Assembly (NCBI GenBank): GCA_035536185.1
Contig: DATLOM010000049.1
Location: forward strand, 11,562 to 75,561
Origin: GCA-2861595 sp035536185
Lineage (GTDB): Bacteria; Actinomycetota; Acidimicrobiia; Acidimicrobiales; GCA-2861595
Reading direction: 5' to 3'
DNA: 64,000 bases
Shown here: positions 17,524-25,461 of the stretch, piece by piece
How the letters are laid out: each line of letters starts with the position of its first letter
Numbering within the stretch: position 1 is the stretch's first letter
Notes under the pieces: generated by a model
What the model saw: the letters and a program-made list of their open reading frames with translations, nothing else
Told to the model about the DNA's origin: nothing
The model's database searches: none
Program-made: the position numbers and the translations under genes

Positions 17524-17811
17524 TCACCCCCGCCGGAGACGATCGACGTATGCCTCCACGGAATCGACCGGTACCCGGCAGCACCGTCCGATGTGGACCA
17601 CCTCGAGCGCACCGGCGGCGATCAGCTCGTAGGTCTTGCTTCTTCCGAGCCTGAGGATTCTCGCTGCCTCGCTGACGGTGACGAGCAGGACTACCCCCCG
17701 GCTGTCGTCACCTACGTCTCGCTGGGCCACAGCGGTGCGGGTGAAACGGCCGGCGCTCCCGTTGCCGTGGTCCAGGTTGTTGCCGTAATCCGACATGGCC
17801 AGTTCGCTCAT
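17524..17811 (-). CDS. xis: excisionase-like HTH DNA-binding protein
   Basis: About 95 residues from the ATG at 17811 (alternative ATG at 17796). The C-terminal half is a compact winged-helix/MerR-like domain (VSEAARILRLGRSKTYELI) ending IGRCCRVPVDSVEAYVDRL, the HTH_17 excisionase family pattern. It lies upstream of the integrase on the same strand, the usual xis-int order. It would direct excision or regulate int, but with int broken it is probably inactive in that role. Confidence 0.7.
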   Translation of the reverse strand: MSELAMSDYGNNLDHGNGSAGRFTRTAVAQRDVGDDSRGVVLLVTVSEAARILRLGRSKTYELIAAGALEVVHIGRCCRVPVDSVEAYVDRLRRG

Positions 17812-18749
17812 CACAGCTCCAGCCCGGGCCATCGAGTGCCATCGGTCGACCACAAGGCGGCAGGCCACGCACGTGGCCGGTGACCGCCCGGGCGATCCTG
17901 GCCGCCAGCTCCTCGTCGGCGTCACGGTCCTCGACGCCGGCGACGTACTGGCCAACCTCGGCTCCAAGGCGCCGACAGTCCTGCCGGTGTCCCGGCTCGG
18001 TGTCGGCCGGGTGCTCGCCATAGGGGCCGTGGTCGAGCCGGCCGGGCGCAATCCGGGCCGAGTTCGACGTCTCCTCGGATGGCTCGGCGGTGCTGGGGGT
18101 GCCCATCGGCTGCTCCTTCGCGATGGGGGCCGGCGCCTCGCAGGTCCCGATCCCCCCACTACTGGGCCGCGACTCGGCAGAACGCGACACACGAAGGTCA
18201 AGACCACACCGGCCCCAACGGAGCCAGCTCGCCTACCGCCGAGGCACCGGTCCGAGCAGGGACTAGGAGCCCATAGCCGCGACGCTCTGACGGCATACAG
18301 ACTTGCAGGTCACAGGCTGACCTGCGTTGGACGCCCCGATTTCGTCTCTCGTTCGCCCCGATCACGAACCAGGATTCGGCACATGAGCAAGGTCGCCATC
18401 GCTCCACAGCGAAGAGCGACGGGCGCCTTGCCGGCGAGGCGAAGAGCCAGCGCTGGGCCTGGGGCGGAACAGCGTGCCTGGCACACTCACGGAGCCTGTT
18501 CGATGGCAAGAACCGGCGGCAGCGAATAACTGACTCGGCTCGCAGCTCTGCGTCGCGCGTTTAGGACTGGTCTGTATGCGGCACCGAGACGGCGGTCGGT
18601 CCTTCCCGCCATCTCCCGAAGGTGATTAACCCCGAAACCATCGCTGACCTGGGGTTGCACAGAGAGCGCGATGTGCAACGTAGATCCCCGCCGCCCACCG
18701 CTTCCCCAGTTCCAGATCCCGGCGCTCGTCGGGTGGTGACGACGTGGTG
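17812..18749. other. element interior without a recognised gene
   Basis: A minus-strand frame from about 18190 to 17708 reads MGTPSTAEPSEETSNSAR... EELAARIARAVTGHVRGL and is somewhat protein-like, but it overlaps the excisionase and has no family match that I can see. The rest, 18200-18749, shows only weak frames. It may be eroded cargo or the control region of the element. Confidence 0.4.
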
Positions 18750-19097
18750 TCAGCCACTGGTGAGCCTGGCGACGGCAGCCTGGTAAGCAGCGTGGCCGCC
18801 GCGGGGACCGACGGCGATGACCTCGACGGTGTCACAGCGCTGGTCGTCGGGCAGGAGCCGGTAGATGATCCGGAACCGCTGGGGGCGCTCACCTGGTAAG
18901 TCAAAGCGCAGTCGCCGGCAGCCAGTGAGGTCCCCAGAGACGTGGCGAAGGCCAAGCGCCTTGCCGGTCTTGCGGTGCTCGGCCAGGTCGGTGATGGCCT
19001 GCAGGGCGGCGTCGACGAGTGTGTCGTCGAACTCAGCGATGGCTCGCAGGTCATCAAGGACCTGGGGCAATAGCGCCCGATTGTACGATCGGGCCAT
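18750..19097 (-). CDS. RelE/ParE-type toxin
   Basis: 115 residues. The fold pattern is that of RelE/ParE toxins: an N-terminal helical pair (VLDDLRAIAEFDD), the LRHVSGDLTGCRRLRFD strand pair, RFRIIYRL and VIAVGPRGGHAAYQAAV near the end. Such toxins act on mRNA in the ribosome or on gyrase. The start abuts the antitoxin stop. It is intact although the surrounding element is decayed, as expected if loss is selected against. Confidence 0.78.
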   Translation of the reverse strand: MARSYNRALLPQVLDDLRAIAEFDDTLVDAALQAITDLAEHRKTGKALGLRHVSGDLTGCRRLRFDLPGERPQRFRIIYRLLPDDQRCDTVEVIAVGPRGGHAAYQAAVARLTSG

Positions 19098-19397
19098 TCA
19101 GCGGTAGCGACGAGGGTTGCGTTTCAACGCCTTGGCGGCCTCCTCGAAGCTGACCCGCTTGTCGCCGGCAGCGTCGAGGCGTTGGCGGGCCTCGGCGGCG
19201 TCGAGGTGGTCCTCGATGGCGGGGAGGATCTCGAGCCACAACTCCCAGGCGATGATGACTCCCTGGGGTCGGCGATGACTGCCGAAGGTGACGGGATCGG
19301 CGCTCACACCATTGCGTTCGAACTCGGCGGCGATCTGGGACAGCTTGGCCCGGGCCTCGGTGGTCGGCAGGATCTCTCGATGGCCGGTAGTTGCCAT
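19098..19397 (-). CDS. antitoxin of the RelE/ParE-type pair (Phd/YefM-like)
   Basis: 99 residues. The N-terminus, with EILPTTEARAKLSQI, matches the DNA-binding start of Phd/YefM antitoxins (LPxTEARxxLs). The C-terminal half is charged and helical and would wrap the toxin. It is the upstream gene, and its stop is immediately followed by the toxin ATG, the standard arrangement allowing autorepression and excess antitoxin. Assignment is by pattern and position. Confidence 0.75.
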   Translation of the reverse strand: MATTGHREILPTTEARAKLSQIAAEFERNGVSADPVTFGSHRRPQGVIIAWELWLEILPAIEDHLDAAEARQRLDAAGDKRVSFEEAAKALKRNPRRYR

Positions 19398-19743
19398 GCC
19401 CTCAACTCTACCCGAAAGTCGTACGCATTCAGGTACGGACCGAAGGCGACAGCTCCCTCGGGAGTGAGTGAGAGCCGCACGGGAGTGTGGCTCAGCCCGA
19501 CATGGGCCACCACGCCAGCCCGAGTCCCTCTGAAGCTGGCTTTCGCTTCACCGTCTGCCTTCTCCGAACTTGATCGGCTCGCCGGCATCCCCTCCGCGGC
19601 GATGGGTGATTGAGCGAAGAGCCAAGTGGGGAGCCAAACTCCGCGAACAGCGGTGGACGCCGCCGGACGCTTACGGAAGAAAGCCCAGGTGAAAGTCTAT
19701 TTCGGCGTATTGTGGCGAACACCGATGGAAGGCGTTTTCCCGC

Positions 19744-19787
19744 CTCGTAATCGAAACGTCGGGGGTTCGATTCCCCCCTCGGGCTCG
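19744..19787 (+). repeat. attachment site, distal copy (44 bp tRNA-Thr 3' fragment)
   Basis: Identical over 44 bases to the 3' part of tRNA-Thr(CGT) at 14709-14752. It holds the second half of the anticodon loop, the T arm and the acceptor 3' strand but no 5' half, so it is not a tRNA gene. It ends four bases before the queA stop codon on the other strand. Confidence 0.92.
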
Positions 19788-19791
19788 CGTG

Positions 19792-20844
19792 TCAGGGCAG
19801 GACCAGGTGCACGTCGCCGAACTCGTGCCACAGGTAGCCCTGCTCGATGCTGGCCTCGTACGAGCGGTCGAGCAGCGCCCGGCCGGCGATCGCCTCCAGC
19901 ATGAGCAGGTGAGACGCCTGCGGCTCGTGCCATCCGGTCAGCAGCGCGTCGACAGCGTGGACGCCGCCTTCGGGTGTGACGACGAGGTCGGTCCAGCCGT
20001 CCAGCTCCTGTAGTACCCCGCTGCGCTCATCGACGGCCGATTCGAGGGCCCGCACCACGCTGGTGCCCACTGCGATCACCCGCCCTCCCTCGCTTCGGGT
20101 GCTGTTCACCCGCGCCGCCGTCGCCCTGGGCACCTTGACCCGCTCGGGTTGGGGGCGCTCGCCCGCTTCGATCGACGCCACGCCGGTGTGCAGGACGATC
20201 GGGGTGACGCCCACTCCCTTGGCCACGAGGCGGGTGATGATCTCCGGCGTGAAGGGGCGCCCCGCGCTGGGCATCTCGGCGCTCCCGCTCTCCGTCGCAT
20301 AGACGTTCTGGTAGGCGTCCATGGGCCAGTCGCCGTCGACGTAGCTGTAGCGGATAGGCTTGCCGTTGGCATCCAGCCAGGCGGTGAGGGGCTCGGGGAC
20401 GTGGAGGCGGGCCAGCCACAGGCGGTCGCTATGGCCATACCGCTCGAGCAGCTCCAGGTCGGCGCCTTCTCCCGTCAGCGTGATGTGCCGAGGTGGCAGT
20501 TCGCCGGCGACGCCCGACCATTTGGAGGTGGTGCCGCCCACCGGCCTCCGAGGCTCCACCACCCAGAGGTCGTCCTCCAGCCGGGTCGAGAGGTGGACCA
20601 CCACGGAAGTTCCGTCCAGAGTGCCCGTACCTCGCAGCGCGCCGGGAATCGTCCCTGAGGTGTTGACGACCACGAGGTCTCCGGGGGCCAGGAACGCCGG
20701 CAGGAGAGAGAAGGTCGTGTGGACCAGCTCGCCCGTGGAGCGGTAGGCGACCATCAGTCGGACGCCGTCGCGCGTCAGCCCTCGGGCCTCCGGTGGCTCG
20801 TGGGCCTCCAGCGCCGGCGGCACCTCGAAAGCGAGGGCTGTCAT
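19792..20844 (-). CDS. queA: S-adenosylmethionine:tRNA ribosyltransferase-isomerase
   Basis: 350 residues. QueA transfers the ribosyl part of SAM to 7-aminomethyl-7-deazaguanine in tRNA to make epoxyqueuosine. The family is recognisable in PGDLVVVNTSGTIPGALRG near residues 54-72, the VDGDWPMDAYQNVYA block and the LLMLEAIAGRALLDRSYEAS region near the C-terminus. The start overlaps the SDR stop as ATGA, so it is cotranscribed with the SDR gene. The integrated element stops just short of its 3' end. No other queuosine gene is in the window. Confidence 0.9.
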   Translation of the reverse strand: MTALAFEVPPALEAHEPPEARGLTRDGVRLMVAYRSTGELVHTTFSLLPAFLAPGDLVVVNTSGTIPGALRGTGTLDGTSVVVHLSTRLEDDLWVVEPRRPVGGTTSKWSGVAGELPPRHITLTGEGADLELLERYGHSDRLWLARLHVPEPLTAWLDANGKPIRYSYVDGDWPMDAYQNVYATESGSAEMPSAGRPFTPEIITRLVAKGVGVTPIVLHTGVASIEAGERPQPERVKVPRATAARVNSTRSEGGRVIAVGTSVVRALESAVDERSGVLQELDGWTDLVVTPEGGVHAVDALLTGWHEPQASHLLMLEAIAGRALLDRSYEASIEQGYLWHEFGDVHLVLP

Positions 20845-21533
20845 GGTCGTGCTCCGGCCAGGAGATCAGCGGCCCGGACACGGCCGCTCGGCGGGCGCCG
20901 GCGGAGCAGCGCCGTCAGCGCCGGCACCACCACCTCCGGGTGGGGACGATCGGAGATGTCCTCACCGGGGAACGCGTCCTGGTGCATCTGGGTCCTCATG
21001 TCGCCGGGATCCACCCACCACACCGTCAGCTGCGGCTCCTCGACGGCCAGCACGTTGCTCAGCTGTTCGAGCGCCGCCTTCGACGACCCGTAGCCACCCC
21101 AGCCGGCGTACGCCTCCACGGCGGCGTCGGAAGTCACGTTGAGGACGGCTCCGCCACTGCCGACCAGGAGGGGCAAAGCCTCCTGGATCAGGGCGAGGGG
21201 AGCGATGGCGTTGACCCGGTAGACGTGCTCGACGACCTCGAGAGCGATCTCCCGTAGGCGGGGGAGCGGCGAGGCCCCGAGGGTGCTGGCGTTGTTGACC
21301 AGTAGGTCGAGGCGCCCGCTCGTCGACCGCGCCGCCTCGACGAGGTCGCGGCGGTGGACCGGGTCGGCCACGTCGCCCGGAACGGCTGTCGCGCCTGTCG
21401 TCGCGGCGGCTTCAGCCAAGGCATCCGGGCGGCGACCGTCGATGACGACGTGCCAGCCGTCCCTGGTGAGCTGCTCGGTGAGGGCTCGTCCGAGCCCGAG
21501 GGAACCGCCGGTGATGATCGCTGTGTTGGTCAT
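20841..21533 (-). CDS. short-chain dehydrogenase/reductase
   Basis: 230 residues with a Rossmann nucleotide-binding motif TGGSLGLG near residue 8, an NNAST segment, and the catalytic YGSSK (YxxxK). It is likely an NAD(P)-dependent oxidoreductase of the classical SDR type; the substrate is unknown. It is first in a two-gene operon with queA. Its promoter region is shared with the divergent soxR gene and contains the SoxR-like palindrome, suggesting redox-responsive expression. Confidence 0.85.
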   Translation of the reverse strand: MTNTAIITGGSLGLGRALTEQLTRDGWHVVIDGRRPDALAEAAATTGATAVPGDVADPVHRRDLVEAARSTSGRLDLLVNNASTLGASPLPRLREIALEVVEHVYRVNAIAPLALIQEALPLLVGSGGAVLNVTSDAAVEAYAGWGGYGSSKAALEQLSNVLAVEEPQLTVWWVDPGDMRTQMHQDAFPGEDISDRPHPEVVVPALTALLRRRPPSGRVRAADLLAGARP

Positions 21534-21547
21534 GTTCGGATGGTAGA

Positions 21548-21567
21548 ACTTGAAGTTAGCTTCAAGT
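21548..21567. promoter_or_regulatory. SoxR-type operator (20-bp perfect palindrome)
   Basis: ACTTGAAGTTAGCTTCAAGT has perfect 8-bp arms around a 4-base centre (TTAG). It sits in the 51-base gap between divergent SDR and soxR starts. MerR-family regulators including SoxR bind palindromes of this type within long promoter spacers. Binding by the adjacent SoxR is inferred. Confidence 0.75.
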
Positions 21568-21584
21568 CAAGCGATAATCTCACG

Positions 21585-22016
21585 GTGCTGACAATTGGTG
21601 AGGTGGCCGAGCGGGCCGGGGTATCGACGTCGGCCTTGCGCTTCTACGAGCGCCAGGGCCTCATCTCCTCGACCCGCACCGACGGAGGCCAGCGCCGCTA
21701 CCACCGAGACGTCCTCCGCCGCATCGCCTTCGTGCGCGCCGCCCAGCGGGTGGGGCTCACGCTGGACGAGATCAGCGCGGCCCTGGGCACGCTCCCGGAC
21801 GGCCGGACGCCCACCGCGGCTGACTGGGACCGGCTCTCGCGGTCGTGGCGGCCCCTGCTCGACCGTCGCATCTCCGAGCTCGAGCGGGTCCGGGACAAGC
21901 TCGACAGCTGCATCGGCTGCGGGTGCCTGTCGCTTCGCGTGTGCCACCTGCTCAACCCGCATGACGTCGCCGCCGGCGAGGGCCCCGGTCCGAGGTGGCT
22001 GCTCGACGTCGACTGA
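21585..22016 (+). CDS. soxR: redox-sensing MerR-family regulator SoxR
   Basis: About 143 residues from the GTG at 21585. The N-terminal MerR helix-turn-helix reads LTIGEVAERAGVSTSALRFY. The C-terminus carries the [2Fe-2S] ligands in a CX2CXCX5C motif at C109, C112, C114 and C120, diagnostic for SoxR. Oxidation of the cluster by redox-cycling compounds activates transcription. In actinobacteria, SoxR usually controls a few oxidoreductase genes rather than soxS, which fits the divergent SDR. Confidence 0.92.
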   Translation: MLTIGEVAERAGVSTSALRFYERQGLISSTRTDGGQRRYHRDVLRRIAFVRAAQRVGLTLDEISAALGTLPDGRTPTAADWDRLSRSWRPLLDRRISELERVRDKLDSCIGCGCLSLRVCHLLNPHDVAAGEGPGPRWLLDVD

Positions 22017-22057
22017 CGCGAGCTTTTTCGGGCGGTGGGTGGGTATAGCGTCAAGCC

Positions 22058-22648
22058 ATGGCCACTCCGGTCCCCACCGACGTCCAGGCCGTCTTCGTGG
22101 AGCAGGCCATGGAGCACATGCCGTCGCTCTACACCGCGGCCCTGCGCATGACGCGCAACCCGGCCGATGCCGAGGACCTGGTCCAGGAGACGTACCTCAA
22201 GGCCTACCGGGCCTTCGGCAGCTTCCAGCAGGGCACGAACCTGAAGGCCTGGCTTTACCGGATCCTCACCAACACCTTCATCAACAGCTACCGGGCCAAG
22301 AAGCGCCGGCCCGAGCAGACCGATGTGGACGACGTCGAGGAGCTGTTCCTGTACCGCCGGCTGGGTGGCCTGGAGGCGGCGGCCGCCGGCCGCAGCGCCG
22401 AGGACGAGGTGCTCGAGTCGTTCACCGAGAGCGAGGTGAAGGAGGCCCTGGAGGAGCTGCCCGACCAGTTCCGCATGGCTGTCCTGCTGGCCGACGTGGA
22501 AGGATTCTCCTACAAGGAGATCGCCTCTATTCTCGACGTTCCCATCGGTACGGTCATGAGCCGGCTCCATCGGGGAAGAAGGGCGCTGCAGAAGGCGTTG
22601 TTCGAGTTCGGCATGAACCGCGGTCTTGTCGGAGAGCGAGAAGGATGA
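22058..22648 (+). CDS. sigR: ECF RNA polymerase sigma factor, SigR/SigH type
   Basis: 196 residues. Region 2 shows AEDLVQETYLKAYRAF and region 4 shows ELPDQFRMAVLLADVEGFSY followed by an HTH with VPIGTVMSRLHRGRR. The long linker with RRPEQ and the sequence style match the SigR (Streptomyces) / SigH (mycobacteria) thiol-stress sigma group. Its stop overlaps the start of the anti-sigma gene, the standard sigR-rsrA arrangement. Confidence 0.9.
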   Translation: MATPVPTDVQAVFVEQAMEHMPSLYTAALRMTRNPADAEDLVQETYLKAYRAFGSFQQGTNLKAWLYRILTNTFINSYRAKKRRPEQTDVDDVEELFLYRRLGGLEAAAAGRSAEDEVLESFTESEVKEALEELPDQFRMAVLLADVEGFSYKEIASILDVPIGTVMSRLHRGRRALQKALFEFGMNRGLVGEREG

Positions 22649-22968
22649 CCGGCTTCGGTGACATAGGCGACATCGGCAACTGCGGCGACGGGGGGATCGG
22701 TGACTGCGGTGAGGCGATGCACCGCCTCTACCACTACCTCGATGGTGAGCTCGACGACGTACGGCGAGCGGACATCAAGACCCACCTCGACAACTGCCTG
22801 CCCTGCCTCGACGCCTTCGACTTCGAGGCGGAGCTGCGTTTGGTGATCGCCCGCAAGTGCCGGGACCGGGTCCCCGACGACCTCCGGGCCCGCATCGCCG
22901 TGGCCCTCCAGCACGAGTTCAAGGCGGCCGGCGGCCCCCCGATCACGGACGGAATTACCGGGCTCTGA
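22645..22968 (+). CDS. rsrA: zinc-binding anti-sigma factor RsrA
   Basis: 107 residues. The ZAS motif HLDNCLPC gives HX3CX2C at H47, C51 and C54, with a further cysteine at C21. RsrA binds SigR when reduced and releases it when disulfides form. The start overlaps the sigma stop codon (ATGA), giving coupling. The N-terminus is unusual in carrying a glycine-aspartate-isoleucine repeat (GDIGDIGNCGDGGIGDCG) with an extra cysteine at C13. Confidence 0.88.
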   Translation: MTGFGDIGDIGNCGDGGIGDCGEAMHRLYHYLDGELDDVRRADIKTHLDNCLPCLDAFDFEAELRLVIARKCRDRVPDDLRARIAVALQHEFKAAGGPPITDGITGL

Positions 22969-22987
22969 GGGGCGTTGCCAACAGGCA

Positions 22988-23176
22988 ATGAGTGAGCAGT
23001 CGGTCAAGGCGACCCCGTTCGGCGGGGCCGAGCGCCCGTCCCGCTCCTTCGGCCGCGGCCGGGTGTGCCGGGAGCAGGGCTGCTCGACCCGACTGTCCAT
23101 GTACAACAGCGGGAAGTACTGCTACGAGCACGAGCCGATGGCCGTTCCCCGCACCCGCGGCAAGAAGATCGCCTAG
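22988..23176 (+). CDS. small conserved cysteine-containing protein
   Basis: 62 residues. A basic N-terminal half precedes a possible metal site CREQGCSTRLSMYNSGKYC followed by YEHE, with Cys, Cys, Cys and His spacing suggestive of a zinc knuckle. It lies 19 bases after rsrA and probably belongs to the same transcript. I believe similar small proteins are found in related actinobacteria; no function is known. Confidence 0.6.
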   Translation: MSEQSVKATPFGGAERPSRSFGRGRVCREQGCSTRLSMYNSGKYCYEHEPMAVPRTRGKKIA

Positions 23177-23210
23177 AGCCGCCGGTGCCGGCAGCGTTAG
23201 CATCAACCCC

Positions 23211-23348
23211 ATGCAGCTCCTCCTCGCCGCCAAGGTGTGGCACTACTGGATCGGGATCGCCATCCTGATCCCGTCCCTGCTCCTTGTGGTCTTCACCATC
23301 CTCGGCTATCTCTCCAAGGTCACCAGCAACAAGTACCCCAAGCAGTAG
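23211..23348 (+). CDS. small single-span membrane protein
   Basis: 45 residues from an ATG at 23211. Most of it is one hydrophobic segment (WIGIAILIPSLLLVVFTILG) followed by a basic tail, KVTSNKYPKQ. The stop is two bases before the DUF2342 start, so it is coupled to that gene. It may anchor or assist a membrane-associated process; there is no direct evidence. Confidence 0.6.
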   Translation: MQLLLAAKVWHYWIGIAILIPSLLLVVFTILGYLSKVTSNKYPKQ

Positions 23349-23350
23349 CA

Positions 23351-24448
23351 GTGGCCGATCGTGCTGCGCCGGCCCCCGAGCCCATCTCGTGGGAGATGGC
23401 CGAGAAGGTGGCGATCCGGGTGGCCGGTCGGGAGCCGCTGGCCAGCTCGTACCACTACGACTCGCTCGGGCCCGACTTCACCGAGCTGACGGCGCTGGCC
23501 GAGGAGCTGGTGGCCGAGGCGACGGGGCTGCGCTCGCTGGTGGGGCCGGCCCGGGCGCGGGTGACGGACAGGGAAGGCTGGGTCCGGGCCAACATCGCCT
23601 CCTTCCGCCGTCTTCTCCGGCCGCTCACCGACAAGCTGGGCCCGAAGCTCTCCTCCAGTCCTCTGGCGCCGGTGAGCCGGGCCGTCACCGGTGCGCAGCT
23701 GGGCACGATGCTGGGCTGGATGTCGAGCCGGGTGCTCGGCCAGTACGACCTGCTCCTGGTGGAGGAGGAACGGCCCGAGGACCAGGACATCGTGTACTAC
23801 GTGGGCCCGAACGTCCTGGCCCTGGAGAAGCGATTCGGCTTTCCGCCCCGGGAGTTCCGCCTGTGGCTGGCTCTCCACGAGGTCACCCACCGCTGCCAGT
23901 TCACCGGCATCACCTGGCTGCGCCCGCACTTCCTGTCGCTGGTCGAGGGCACCCTCGACAGCGTCGATCCCGACCCGAAGCGCTTCCTCGACGCCCTGCG
24001 GAAGGCGGTCGACGAGATGCGGGCGGGGCGCAACCCGCTGGCCGAGGGCGGCATCGTCGGCCTCCTGGCCAGCCCCGAGCAGCAGGCCCTGCTTCATCAG
24101 GTCGGTGGGCTCATGAGCCTGCTCGAGGGGCACGGCGACGTCACCATGGACCGGGCCGGCGCCGGCCGCATCCCCAGCGCGTCCCGGTTCTCCAAGGTGC
24201 TGCACCAGCGCCGGGCCGAGGTGAGGGGCCCGGCCCGCCTGCTCCAGCAGCTCATCGGGCTCGAGGCCAAGATGAAGCAGTACGAGCAGGGGGAGCGCTT
24301 CATCGAGGCGGTGGAGGCGGCCGGCGGCCCCGAGCTGTTCGAGCGGGTGTGGCAGGGGCCGGAGTGGCTGCCCGACCTCTCGGAGATCCAGGAGCCGTCA
24401 CGGTGGATCGAGCGGGCCACGACCGGAGCGCCGGCCGCCGCCAGCTGA
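23351..24448 (+). CDS. DUF2342 zinc-dependent metalloprotease-like protein
   Basis: 365 residues from a GTG at 23351. A zinc motif HEVTH is at 176-180 and the long helical C-terminal half matches the actinobacterial DUF2342 family, sometimes labelled 'coenzyme F420 biosynthesis associated' from phylogenetic profiling. Segments such as MSSRVLGQYDLLL and GHGDVTMDRAG are typical. The true substrate is unknown. It precedes tilS-hpt-ftsH, its usual position in actinobacteria. Confidence 0.85.
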   Translation: MADRAAPAPEPISWEMAEKVAIRVAGREPLASSYHYDSLGPDFTELTALAEELVAEATGLRSLVGPARARVTDREGWVRANIASFRRLLRPLTDKLGPKLSSSPLAPVSRAVTGAQLGTMLGWMSSRVLGQYDLLLVEEERPEDQDIVYYVGPNVLALEKRFGFPPREFRLWLALHEVTHRCQFTGITWLRPHFLSLVEGTLDSVDPDPKRFLDALRKAVDEMRAGRNPLAEGGIVGLLASPEQQALLHQVGGLMSLLEGHGDVTMDRAGAGRIPSASRFSKVLHQRRAEVRGPARLLQQLIGLEAKMKQYEQGERFIEAVEAAGGPELFERVWQGPEWLPDLSEIQEPSRWIERATTGAPAAAS

Positions 24449-24577
24449 GGTGCCCTCCCCGAGGTTGTGGTCCGGGCGCCGCTCACCGGCGACGAGCGCG
24501 CGGCGAGCACGCCCGAAGGCGCCACAAACGGGGGGTTCCGGTGGCAGAAGCGCCCGATATCGGGCCTTCCTCGCCGC

Positions 24578-25450
24578 ATGATCACCGAGTCGGCTGGTGA
24601 CCTCCTCGCCCGGTGCACGTTCCCGCCGGCGGGCGCCCCGCTGGTGTGCGCAGTGTCAGGAGGCGCCGACTCGCTGGCCCTGATGGTGCTGGCCGTTGCC
24701 GCCGGCTGCGAGGTGACGGCGGTTCACGTGGACCACGGCCTACGGGCGGAGTCGGCGGGCGAGGGCGGCGTGGTGGCCGCCGCCGCCTCCCGGTACGGGG
24801 TGGCCTTCCGCTCCGTCCAGGTGGAGCTCGCCGCCGGCGGCAACCTCGAAGCCCGCGCCCGCGCCGCCCGCCGCGCCGCCCTGCCCGCCGGCGCGGCCAC
24901 CGGCCACACCGCCGACGACCAGGCCGAGACCATCCTGCTCAACCTCCTCCGCGGCGCCGGCCTCGACGGGCTCGCCGGCATCCGACCGGGGCCCACCAAG
25001 CCGCTTCTGGCCCTGCGCCGGTTCGAGACCCACGCCCTGTGCTCGGCCGAAGGCCTGGTTCCCGTGCAGGACCCGTCTAACTCCGATCCGGCCTTCCGTC
25101 GCAACCGGGTCCGCCACGAGCTGCTGCCGCTGCTCGACGAGATCGCCGAACGCGACGTCGTGCCCGTGCTCGTGCGCCAGGCGGCCCTGCTCCGCGACGA
25201 AGCCGACCTACTCGACGACCTTTCCGCCGGCATCGACAGCGGTGACGCCGGCGCCCTTGCAGCCGCCCCGGCAGCCCTTGCCCGCCGCGCCCTGCGGGCC
25301 CTGCTGAGCGACGGCGAACACCCCCCTTCGTCGGCCGCGATGGAGCGGGTGATGGCGGTCGCCCGGGGCGAGTTCACCGCCTGCGAGCTGGAAGGTGGGC
25401 GGCGGGTGAGCCGCTCGCGGGGCCGGTTGCGCGTCGAGCGGGCGGAGTAG
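24578..25450 (+). CDS. tilS: tRNA(Ile)-lysidine synthetase
   Basis: About 290 residues from the ATG at 24578; the frame is open upstream to 24467. The PP-loop SGGADS is at 27-32, and VDHGLR and the GHTADDQAETILLNLLRG block confirm the N-type ATP pyrophosphatase. TilS puts lysidine at C34 of the CAU-anticodon tRNA-Ile so that it reads AUA. The C-terminal domain is reduced, as in many actinobacteria. It is followed 11 bases later by hpt. Confidence 0.9.
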   Translation: MITESAGDLLARCTFPPAGAPLVCAVSGGADSLALMVLAVAAGCEVTAVHVDHGLRAESAGEGGVVAAAASRYGVAFRSVQVELAAGGNLEARARAARRAALPAGAATGHTADDQAETILLNLLRGAGLDGLAGIRPGPTKPLLALRRFETHALCSAEGLVPVQDPSNSDPAFRRNRVRHELLPLLDEIAERDVVPVLVRQAALLRDEADLLDDLSAGIDSGDAGALAAAPAALARRALRALLSDGEHPPSSAAMERVMAVARGEFTACELEGGRRVSRSRGRLRVERAE

Positions 25451-25461
25451 CGTCGCCTCCG

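Larger units (their letters stand above)
14709..19787. mobile_element. decayed integrative element in tRNA-Thr, about 5 kb
   Basis: The segment lies between two perfect 44-bp direct repeats, one forming the 3' part of tRNA-Thr(CGT) and the other just before queA. Inside are a tyrosine integrase remnant, an excisionase-like HTH gene, a phage minor-head fragment, a toxin-antitoxin pair and several broken or orphan frames. No replication, packaging or conjugation gene is intact. It looks like the residue of a prophage or integrative plasmid. The genes on either side (holB, queA) are intact housekeeping genes. Confidence 0.88.

Noticed and set aside
17708..18190. 160-codon minus-strand frame in the element
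   Set aside because: It overlaps the better supported HTH gene and has no family pattern; kept only as a note in the gene-free stretch.
19744..19787. Possible second tRNA-Thr gene
   Set aside because: Only the T arm, acceptor 3' strand and part of the anticodon arm are present; the 5' half is missing, so it is the att repeat.
24467..24577. Upstream extension of tilS
   Set aside because: The extra residues lack TilS similarity and the ATG at 24578 gives a normal PP-loop position.
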